Shown: piece by piece, positions 9,101 to 13,027 of the stretch
How positions within the stretch are numbered: the stretch's first letter is position 1
Layout: each line of letters begins with the position of its first letter
Assembly (NCBI GenBank): GCA_964390795.1
Contig: CAYMLQ010000082.1
Location: forward strand, 1-17,492
Source of the DNA: CAYMLQ01 sp964390795
GTDB lineage: Bacteria > Verrucomicrobiota > Kiritimatiellia > RFP12 > UBA1067
Reading direction: 5' to 3'
Length of the DNA stretch: 17,492 nucleotides
The notes under the pieces: generated by a model
Told to the model about the DNA's origin: nothing
Database searches by the model: none
What the model saw: the letters and a program-made list of their open reading frames with translations, nothing else
Program-made: the position numbers and the translations under genes

Positions 9101-10243
9101 CCGGTGCTGCAAGGCGCCGACAGCGGCGTCATCCAGGCCCAAATCGTCAGCACCAACGGGCTCGAGAAGGAAGGCTCCGGCACGTTGATCGTCGGGGCAC
9201 CGCTCTCCTATCCGGGCGATACTGTGATCAGCGGTGGCACTGTGAGGTTGTCGGGACGCAGTCCGGGACTCTACGAGGGCCGTTCGACGCTCGGCAACTT
9301 CGATCTGACGACGGTTAATCCCAAGACCGCCACGCCGCTTTCCGCACGCTACGCCATGTTGTGGTTCACCTTGAACGCCGAGTCCGGCGGCATCTGGGCG
9401 GACCAATCCACCTACATCTACACGGGCTACCTGTGGAACAGTTCGCCGACGAACGAGACGTGGTCGTTCATCAAGTACTTCGACGACAACGCGCGGCTCA
9501 TGATCAACGGTGTGAACGTGCTCCAAAGCAGCTCGTCCGCTGCTACGGTCGTGAGCAACGCGGCTGTCAACGCGGGCGCCAACGCCTTCGAGTTGCGCCT
9601 GGGACAGGGCACGGGTGGCGTCGGGCCCAATAACGGCACGGCTCCCTTGGTGGGCGTGGGCTTCGACCGGCTGGGCCGCGGCCTGACCACGCTCGCCAGC
9701 TACTCGACTCTGACCGATCCCGGCGACGGCAGCCTGCTGACTCTGACGAACGTGTTCGATTTGGCCAATGCCAACCTGCTCCCGACCAATTCGTCGGTCA
9801 CGGTCGCCGCCAACGCCCTGCTGGATCTCGGCGGCACGGGGCTGCGCGTCGCAGGACTGAGCGGTTCGGGTGTTGTGTCCAACGGCGCGCTCACCGTGAG
9901 CGGGGCGATCGCCCCCGGCGGCGTGGGCACGATCGGCACGCTCACACTTGCGACCTCCTCAGCCACACTCTCCGGCACCCTGCGCGTGGACGCCTCCGAC
10001 GACGGGTCGTGCGATGTGTTAGCCGTTCAGGGCGATGTCACCTTGTCCGGTCTGGCGCTGAACGTGGAAGATCCCGGACAGATGACTAACCGCCGTCTCC
10101 AGTACACGATCCTGACCTGCGCGGGCACCCGTACCGGAACCTTCGCTTCCAAGAACCTGCCTTCCGGCTGGATGGCGTCGTATGAACCCAACGGCGATAT
10201 CAAACTGATCTATATGGGCGGAACGATGATCCGGCTCCGCTAG
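167..10243 (+). CDS. Giant secreted beta-strand-repeat (PATR) surface protein with a PA14-like domain and no beta-barrel
   Basis: This is a 3358-residue exported protein. Residues 1-27 form a signal peptide: basic start, hydrophobic core ISAFFMFSAV, cleavage probably after TASAA. The mature chain is rich in G, T, S, N and A and contains many copies of the autotransporter-associated beta-strand repeat (TIGR02601/PATR family), such as GSGTLTLSGANTYTGAT, predicting a long parallel beta-helix. A W-x(n)-W-type segment ending in FDD recurs near residues 603, 1283, 1833 and 2430; a weaker form (WNG...WS) sits just after the signal peptide. Residues about 2822-2885 carry two glycine-rich GSGY/SPGY motifs. 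Residues about 3035-3172 resemble a PA14 domain (YFDDNARLMINGVNV). The chain ends GGTMIRLR, without a beta-barrel, LPXTG, PEP-CTERM or Por tail. Adhesion or a cell-surface role is inferred; the ligand is unknown. It has its own promoter and converges on the VWA operon. Confidence 0.88.
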   Translation: MRSQPYCIRVQSAISAFFMFSAVTASAANGVWNGTQNAFWTNSLNWSASPYPFAADTALFANDGNGQTALDLTGLPSIKYITYDSPSVAAFTNGTGAANSQTLVLENSGEIKLSSTAGNSQVFNCGVQLGTDRSQQSYTFRNDSLSQSLIFNDVFGCPLEISGGTGYAGAKTLVVNGKGSVALSNLKAGGATTLTLTDLNSGTLTLAGSNTLYALNMNGGANSVITIADNELYLSNLGGTVLVSTLGGTINGPGKLRLSTIDGYSSAGYDYANLNLSPGMRLVINAGIIGQGGIEPNTGTGTLVLNGTNTFEGHVCLAVGGGAISVSSLGNRGSLTSNCGQGTNLYFSGDGGRLIYTGTGEDSDRAIVMNNNGKIDQSGPSGKLRFTATPRLLSSRTLTLQGNTAGVGEFSAPLTNTAASVLSITKAGSGTWIFSATNTYTGATAINGGKLLVNSPGRSSGSTVTVSSGGLLGGDGTVAGNVTVAAGGMLAPGDVNSVGTLNLGGTLSLTSSTLFFDVSMADTMNVVTDKVAVVGALTVAGTNTIVLSFPNGTAPAGTYTLMTFPSRTGASVFKLASAYPNISLVTNATSVKIDVVGGTYATTWTGVESEDWNGLNWTNGSAAASFAAGDAVAFDDSAERFTVSSATPVVPGALLFNNSANNYAVSAAIEGTGVVYKLGSGAVALSGANSYTGQTTILEGTLTINGAGLLGGGNYAASLVNNGLLNYASSVAQTNSGVISGGGDLVSSGNGTLTLSGNNTYYGQTTVTGGVLKVMHANALGGTTFGTVVAAGAALEVAGGLSFAAELLDLRGTLSSQAGTNTYTAAIWPQDGSTFDVGPGSLLIQTANTMNTGTNAFISKTGAGTLRFTGDPNHIGTFTIAGGVVELQHTGSTDCPIFINPGATLQLNNANNNNQQLGDYAVTVNGTLNMRTSDQIGALNGSGLVTNGSSTAWTLTAGGNNQSGEFSGMLQNGAATLSFAKTQNGVQTLSGTNTYSGGTTLSGGQLNINFGGSSSANSAIGTGTFTIGGAYAIDNTSGSDVTLSPVIPQNWNGDFTFLGSKSLNLGAGAVTLGANRTVTILTNTLTVGGAVGGAFSLSKNGGGTLMLNGANTYSGATTVNGGTLLINGSTVASSAVTVYSGILGGSGTISGTVTVASGSIVAPGGAGSIGTLTLPNTTTNVLTLNGSTLLFDLPGVPGASDKIAITNANGKLVLNGANTVALNIPAGGVLAGDYILMTCAGGITTNAGATLALQRTYPNASLAVIGRDVVLTVTGAGISASVTWTGLVSPSWDGIDQNWTNGSAAVAFTPGDAVTFDDTALNNFSVTSGDAVSPASVFFNNSVNPYEVSATLSGAAPFSKQGFAGVTLLDVSAYNPASLSVSDGTLTLGGSTQLNGGAYAGAFFNNGALSYASSAAQTLSGMISGGGVLTKYGNGTLTLSGSNTYNGATFVNAGVLKLQHGFALGSTAAGTTVAPGATLELAGTISTLADVLTLNGKLASYTGSNTYNGDITLNTGAAIDVGTGSTLVLKKFWANGPFTKTGSGWLMFTTDPNGNGQMTVDAGVAEIFTGTMDANVVVNDGASLVETVDGLNAGSRVTVNAGGTYVLRASDTIDALSGAGTVTQDKPVSVTLTLANNAQSNSFSGVIKNDAGMLGLAKTGSGTLTLSGANTYTGATAVTSGTLIVNSPGSLAAGSSVTVGSTGALGGSGTVNGPVTFAFGGSLIPGGLNTLGTLTLGSTLTLNGNTLYCDLPASGGDSDKVAVTGALTLNGVNPVVLSFPAGAALAGNYTLMTFASKVGDGSFALFGSYPNASVSIVGNSLVLSVEEGGTYGLTWNGNVSPVWEDALNWEVGGTPASYAAGDAVLFDDSATSFTVGGGTVTPGSVVFNNSASPYFVSAALSGPAPLVKFGTAAVTLNGATAYNPASITLGAGQLWLANAARLNGGTYAGNIANNGAFYYYSSAAQTLSGAISGAGSLIKNNSGYLILSGANTYSGGTTLSSGTLELQNDAGLSFNNNFTVSGSSTLRAGRVTSGPGVTHALGTLSIGNYTLSVNTGANVSANSPYGVTFGTTTLSANTATFDVPNNGTGRGTLTLGALGGNYNLTKNGAGMLFLGTAGSRAGGIATLSAGTLKLGNAAGVGTTASSFQLNGGILDLAIDTSVNAISSTVGGNTVIQSDRATANSDGITHTLGTLSIGAYTLTVTNGTNVKVSSPFGLTFGATTLTAAPFFDVGNNGAGVGTLTLGAVGGNFALTKRGPGTLKLTGVNTYNGVTTVSNGRVLGVSGGSSSSSAVTLQSSGIAGAAAKLGVLCAAANGTWTCASLLTTNAVSPATSVPGLEFYFGVQPSSATAPLQVTGNATFVTNPVVSVYLGNLGSVAAGIYPLMTVAGTAYTNVTLPTLIVFGGYSGSTLSWSGKTLNLNLTGSPAAITWGTEAAGSGIWDVNNSTNTVWKDVSAAATSYQESLAGGTGDRVIFDDTYISTNTVVTLNHRVAPASVAFSNVNFTYTLTGNGGITGALSVVKAGSNLVTLATANSYTGGTVVADGTLTLASGGTISHSQADIVVGSTVLTNALLTIESGASVTNRWLVLGTTNGAAGALYNQGSLVVAGGTSVTNFVLGLNPGGYGYYRHDTARPLTMGETGIGGAYNGNGVFDVLQGAVTNSTFFQLNRGSAQQYAQLNVQGGRFVMPNSNANAHYFYASNSYGAGVINVSGGGLLGSAGTGTELDLIKLSTNTTTLGVLNILSSGTVQATKVKSSRGYGTALVNFNGGTLKVNNGGFLMLGGSNIDRATVFAGGATIDTDGKNTAVSQALLAPTGNGVTFIEVTAPGSGYIGRPLVSITGGGGTGATGVADFDPANGVVSGVTITSPGYDYTSAPSVTFIGGGGVAPTVGTVTIGPVASGGLTKSGNGTLTLSGASTFTGTTIVSNGVLKLGAANALSANSPVIVAGGTLDLNGYTLTNASVNLSSGSIVNGKLFAPVLQGADSGVIQAQIVSTNGLEKEGSGTLIVGAPLSYPGDTVISGGTVRLSGRSPGLYEGRSTLGNFDLTTVNPKTATPLSARYAMLWFTLNAESGGIWADQSTYIYTGYLWNSSPTNETWSFIKYFDDNARLMINGVNVLQSSSSAATVVSNAAVNAGANAFELRLGQGTGGVGPNNGTAPLVGVGFDRLGRGLTTLASYSTLTDPGDGSLLTLTNVFDLANANLLPTNSSVTVAANALLDLGGTGLRVAGLSGSGVVSNGALTVSGAIAPGGVGTIGTLTLATSSATLSGTLRVDASDDGSCDVLAVQGDVTLSGLALNVEDPGQMTNRRLQYTILTCAGTRTGTFASKNLPSGWMASYEPNGDIKLIYMGGTMIRLR
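1442..3460 (+). repeat. Large repeat unit 1 of the giant surface protein
   Basis: This is the first of three tandem protein-level units. Each runs in the same order: a PATR hairpin (here KAGSGTWIFSATNTYTGAT); a GGDGTV...APG stretch; a SLVTNATSVK-type linker after TYTLMTF; the TWTG...W...FDD segment; a PATR around NGTLTLSGNNTY; and a closing stretch containing SDQIGALNGSG. The unit spans 2019 bp, about residues 426-1098. The copies are diverged, so this is old duplication rather than recent slippage. Confidence 0.7.
3461..5137 (+). repeat. Large repeat unit 2 of the giant surface protein
   Basis: The second unit, about residues 1099-1657 (1677 bp), starts with KNGGGTLMLNGANTYSGAT. It has the same order of elements as unit 1, including GDYILMTCAGG, the TWTG...FDDTA segment, NGTLTLSGSNTYNGAT and the closing SDTIDALSGAG. 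It is about 340 bp shorter than unit 1, chiefly because it lacks unit 1's extra PATR and following stretch around 3100-3460. Confidence 0.7.
5138..6928 (+). repeat. Large repeat unit 3 of the giant surface protein
   Basis: The third unit, about residues 1658-2254, starts KTGSGTLTLSGANTYTGAT. It keeps GNYTLMTF, the TWNG...FDDSA segment and the AAQTLSGAISGAG element. Its second half differs from units 1 and 2: the SDxIxAL closing stretch is replaced by the internal duplication at 6281-6943. The right boundary is approximate. Confidence 0.6.
6281..6943 (+). repeat. Internal direct duplication of a roughly 71-residue block
   Basis: Copy A (6281-6496) begins HALGTLSIGNYTL and copy B (6731-6943) begins HTLGTLSIGAYTL. 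They stay aligned through SPYGVTFGTTTL / SPFGLTFGATTL and GTLTLGALGGNYNLTK / GTLTLGAVGGNFALTK, 72 against 71 codons. At the DNA level the starts are offset by exactly 450 bp and share the run gctgggcacgctgagcatcg. This pair is more alike than the large repeat units are to each other, so it is probably a later duplication. Confidence 0.8.
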
Positions 10244-10256
10244 CACCGGTTCCCGT

Positions 10257-10290
10257 GCCTTGCGGACGCCTCGGGGTGGCGTCCCAAGGC
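10257..10290 (+). terminator. Strong hairpin just after the giant gene (candidate terminator without a U-tract)
   Basis: The hairpin begins 14 nt after the TAG stop. GGACGCC at 10264-10270 pairs perfectly with GGCGTCC at 10278-10284 across a 7-nt loop. The stem continues past a single bulged C (10263) through CCTTG / CAAGG to about 13 pairs. No T-run follows, so it does not fit a classical intrinsic terminator. It could stop transcription weakly or protect the 3' end of the 10-kb mRNA. Confidence 0.5.
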
Positions 10291-10316
10291 GCGTCGTGTC
10301 GCGAATCCGCTTCGTG

Positions 10317-10352
10317 CCCCGTCAAGGGGCAGACTTCCTGAGCTTGACGGGG
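10317..10352. repeat. Perfect 10-bp inverted repeat with a 16-nt loop
   Basis: CCCCGTCAAG at 10317-10326 is matched exactly by CTTGACGGGG at 10343-10352. A further small inverted repeat, GGGAAT/ATTCCC, follows immediately (10351-10356 and 10363-10368). Function unknown. It may be part of a dispersed palindromic element. Confidence 0.6.
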
Positions 10353-10431
10353 AATAGGCGTCAATTCCCGGAAAATGACTTTGCACGTCTTGAAGCCCGC
10401 TGCGGTTACACACGTACGCACCGGGGCCGGT

Positions 10432-10483
10432 CGGTACAACGAACGAACGTCGCGGGCCTGAGCAGCCAAGGCTTGTTGTACCG
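10432..10483. repeat. 9-bp inverted repeat next to a GGCTTCAGCC hairpin
   Basis: CGGTACAAC at 10432-10440 pairs with GTTGTACCG at 10475-10483. The right arm runs straight into CCGGCTTCAGCCGG (10481-10494), a self-complementary hairpin with a 4-nt TTCA loop. A second GCCGG/CCGGC pair flanks both arms. The layered symmetry suggests a REP-like intergenic element; function unknown. Confidence 0.55.
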
Positions 10484-10582
10484 GCTTCAGCCGGCCCAAA
10501 GCACCTGTCCCGAAGGGTGCATGACAGGCAAGGAAACTCTCCGATATTGAACGAGAGCAAAGCGCCTCATACGAGGATCAGG

Positions 10583-10677
10583 CAATCCGCGCAATCCGTA
10601 GCTTTGGCTGTTTCGCCCTCCGCTTTCGGTCTTAACCGGTATGCTATTCTGCTTCAAGCTACGGATTGCGCGGATTG
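10583..10677. repeat. Perfect 22-bp inverted repeat with a 51-nt centre (MITE/REP-like)
   Basis: The left arm at 10583-10604 is the exact reverse complement of the right arm at 10656-10677, with no mismatch over 22 bp. Each arm itself contains a direct repeat: CAATCCG, CG, CAATCCG. The 51-nt centre has no coding potential. Perfect arms of this length suggest either recent spread of a non-autonomous element or selection for the folded RNA or DNA. No target-site duplication is evident beside the arms. Confidence 0.8.
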
Positions 10678-10720
10678 AGAACTGCGGCGCTTGGAGCCTC
10701 TTGACTGCGAAGCGGCATGG

Positions 10721-10809
10721 CGGCTCACCGGGACGGTTCGCCCTACCCGCTCCGCACGTGCACTCTGCCAGGCCCGCAGGGGGTAGGGCGAAGCGTCCAC
10801 GCTGAGCCG
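10721..10809. repeat. Imperfect long inverted repeat around GGTTCGCCCTACCC
   Basis: The arms at 10731-10748 and 10781-10798 match at 17 of 18 positions (GGACGGTTCGCCCTACCC against the complement of GGGTAGGGCGAAGCGTCC). After a small unpaired stretch the symmetry resumes with CGGCTCA (10721-10727) and TGAGCCG (10803-10809). The centre is 32 nt. This resembles GC-rich intergenic palindromes and shares no sequence with the neighbouring 22-bp repeat, so it appears to be a separate element. Confidence 0.7.
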
Positions 10810-10821
10810 TCTTCCGCGTCA

Positions 10822-10850
10822 CCCGTTTTTGAGGAAGCCAGCGAAACGGG
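10822..10850 (-). terminator. Possible weak terminator hairpin of the VWA operon
   Basis: On the minus strand this stem lies 18 nt beyond the stop codon of the last operon gene. CCCGTTT at 10822-10828 pairs with AAACGGG at 10844-10850 across a 15-nt loop. The minus strand has no clear U-run after the stem, so it is weak by intrinsic-terminator criteria. A competing CTTCC/GGAAG pair (10811-10815 and 10832-10836) overlaps it. Confidence 0.3.
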
Positions 10851-10867
10851 GAGGCGTTCCTTCGTTC

Positions 10868-13027
10868 TCAGAACAGGTTGAAGCGCCGCCGCAGGAACCA
10901 TTCGGTGAGAAGCAGGAAGACCGCTGCGAGAAAGAACGCCGGGTTCTCGAAGATCAGGAACTTCTCGCGCTGAATGACGTTTTTGCGGACCGTTTCGCTG
11001 AGCGCGTCCTCGAGCCGTCCGGCCTCGTCGAGGCCGAAGATGTGCTTTTCGCTGCTGAAGGCGCGGAAGGCGTCGCGGTCTGACCGGATGCGGGCGTTCT
11101 CTCCCAGGACATCGCCGACCAGCAGGAGCTTGTAGCGCGTGCGGAGCACCTCCTGTCCGTCTTGGGACGAGACGCGCAGCGCGTAGCGCCCCGGCTTCAA
11201 CCCGTTCAGTTCGCCCATGAAGCAGTCGGTCTTCTTGTCTAGCGAGAGTGTCTGAACGGGCGTGTCGCTCTCGGACGGGAACACGTCAGCCTTCACCGTG
11301 ATCGTCTGGCCTTTGCCTAGCGGGTGACGCGCAAGTGCGGTCACGGTCACACGCTCGTCTGCGGCCAGTTCGGTCTTGGGCAGCGACACGTTCAGCAGGT
11401 CGGCATCCTCATCGAGATTCTTGGCAAAGGCCACGAGCTGGCGCCAGAAGCGTCCGTAATTGTCGTCGCGCGTGTCGGGCGCGCCCCATTGGGAGAACGC
11501 GTTGCTCAGGAGGGCGATGACTTTCCCGCGCCCGTACGGCTGCCAGGCGAGCAGCGGCAGGCGCGCGTCGCCCTCGGCCCACAGCGCGACCTTGGCGCTT
11601 GCTTTGAGATCCTTAACCTGATTGATGCCGCTGATCACCAGGTCGGCCGAGTTGGTGTTGTCTGCGATGATCTGCCGGATCTGCTCGGCGAAAGCGGGGT
11701 CTGAGGCGGCGTCGGGAACGACCCGGAAGGTGCCGCTCCGGAACGAGTCCTCCAGCGTCACCACCGGCAGGAGCCGCAGCAGGGGCGAATCCGCCGGTAT
11801 TTTCCCGTAGGAATCGGTGCCGGCGAGGCAGATCAGGGAGCCGCCCTTGCTGACGTATTGTTCCAGTACGAGCGACTCGGCGGGCGAGATCAGCTCGCCA
11901 TTGTGCGCCCCCAGGATCAGGCAGGTCACGTCCTTGAGCGCGTCGGCTCTTTTCGGAAGACCGTTGTTGAAGGCCGCGTTCATCTTGTGGCCGCGCATGC
12001 GGTAGGTGTCGCCGGACACGCGGTAGACCGCGGTGAACGCGCCCTCCTCGTCTTTCAGGAACTCGCGCAGCAGCGGACGGAAGCTGTTGTTGAGCAGCGG
12101 GAAGTAGGCTGCGACTTCGTCTTTCGCCTTCACGACCTCCACGGCGAGTTCGCGGCGGTTGTTCAGCGCGGACACTTCGTCGGGGTAGGTCTGGCACTCG
12201 ATACGGATCACGTGGACGCCGGTCTTGGCGAGGGTCACCTTGACCGTCTCGGCGTGAGCCCGACCGCTGCTCAGTTTGAGCGCTGCGGTGTGGATCGGGC
12301 GGGCGTCGACGGATACGGTGAAAGCCGCCTCCTTCTCCTGCGCGTAGCCCTGCAGCAGGAGGGGAATCTCCAGCGTCAGCTCTTCACCCTCGTTGATCTT
12401 GTCGGGGCACTTGAACGGCTCGATGCCGAGATCGCGCGCCTTCGCCAGGTCCGTTCCCGCCTGCACGCTCAGGATCGGCACGGCGAGTTCGCTGCCTTTG
12501 AACCCGGAGGTGTCGATGCCGTCGGAAATCAGCACGATGGCGGCGGTGCGGCTCAGGCCGATGTCCTTGTCGATGCGGGCGAACGCCTGCTTGAAGTCGG
12601 TGCCGCCTTCGGGCTTCAGCGCGCCGAGTTCGTCCGCGCCCGCGTGCCGCTGAGAGAGTGTGCCGAACGAGAAGGTGGCGATCGGGTAATCAGCGAGGCG
12701 TTTGAAGCGGTTCTTCTGCAGGAAGGTCACGGCCTGCGAGAGGCGCGACTGCGCGCCGGGCAGATCCGTCGTGGCCATGGAGGCGGAGCGGTCCACTAGA
12801 AAGACGAGATGCGACTTCTCCAGATTGCGGTCTTCGATGATGCGGCCCGGGCAGAGCAGCATGAGGGTCACGCACGCGAGGCTCGCCATGCGCAAGGCGA
12901 GCAGCAGCGTGTGCTGCCACGGCTCCACGGCGGGGTTGCGGTGCCGGTACGAATAGACCGCCGCACCTGCCGAAAGGGCCAGCAGGAGCAGGATGAGCCA
13001 GGCGGGAAGTAACGGGTAGAAGTTCAT
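10868..13027 (-). CDS. Membrane VWA / glutamine-amidotransferase-like protein, last gene of the MoxR operon
   Basis: The protein has 719 residues. Two N-terminal membrane helices (about 8-27 and 40-60) are followed by a VWA domain with the MIDAS motif DRSASM at 79-84 and later elements GGTDF and LISDGID. Residues about 360-560 resemble the class I glutamine-amidotransferase-like fold found in such proteins (CLILGAHNGEL, YVSKGGSLICLAGTDSYG, YGRGKVIALL); no catalytic triad is evident, so it is probably non-enzymatic. An Ig-like stretch (about 590-670) precedes a C-terminal helix (698-714) and a basic tail, RRRFNLF. The VWA domain should face the periplasm. Its ATG overlaps the BatA stop (ATGA), with AGGGAA 3 nt upstream, so translation is coupled. 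VWA proteins of this kind are presumed clients of MoxR; the cellular task is unknown. Confidence 0.85.
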   Translation of the reverse strand: MNFYPLLPAWLILLLLALSAGAAVYSYRHRNPAVEPWQHTLLLALRMASLACVTLMLLCPGRIIEDRNLEKSHLVFLVDRSASMATTDLPGAQSRLSQAVTFLQKNRFKRLADYPIATFSFGTLSQRHAGADELGALKPEGGTDFKQAFARIDKDIGLSRTAAIVLISDGIDTSGFKGSELAVPILSVQAGTDLAKARDLGIEPFKCPDKINEGEELTLEIPLLLQGYAQEKEAAFTVSVDARPIHTAALKLSSGRAHAETVKVTLAKTGVHVIRIECQTYPDEVSALNNRRELAVEVVKAKDEVAAYFPLLNNSFRPLLREFLKDEEGAFTAVYRVSGDTYRMRGHKMNAAFNNGLPKRADALKDVTCLILGAHNGELISPAESLVLEQYVSKGGSLICLAGTDSYGKIPADSPLLRLLPVVTLEDSFRSGTFRVVPDAASDPAFAEQIRQIIADNTNSADLVISGINQVKDLKASAKVALWAEGDARLPLLAWQPYGRGKVIALLSNAFSQWGAPDTRDDNYGRFWRQLVAFAKNLDEDADLLNVSLPKTELAADERVTVTALARHPLGKGQTITVKADVFPSESDTPVQTLSLDKKTDCFMGELNGLKPGRYALRVSSQDGQEVLRTRYKLLLVGDVLGENARIRSDRDAFRAFSSEKHIFGLDEAGRLEDALSETVRKNVIQREKFLIFENPAFFLAAVFLLLTEWFLRRRFNLF

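Larger units (their letters stand above)
10244..10867. other. 624-bp non-coding convergent gap rich in inverted repeats
   Basis: The region lies between the stops of two convergent genes. Short reading frames cross it on both strands, but none has a ribosome binding site or a recognisable product, and they run straight through the palindromes. It contains at least six inverted repeats: 10257-10290, 10317-10352, 10432-10483, 10583-10677, 10721-10809 and 10822-10850. It reads like several dispersed intergenic palindromic elements inserted side by side. No tRNA, attachment site or transposase is seen. Confidence 0.65.

Noticed and set aside
9690..10243. Search for a C-terminal autotransporter beta-barrel
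   Set aside because: The region contains more beta-strand-repeat sequence and a short tail. There is no alternating aromatic strand pattern of barrel size and no terminal aromatic residue.
10240..10560. Overlapping short open frames in the convergent gap (minus 10240-10560, plus 10260-10550)
   Set aside because: They have no ribosome binding site or recognisable domain, and they cross at least three inverted repeats. The stretch looks like palindromic intergenic sequence that happens to lack stops.
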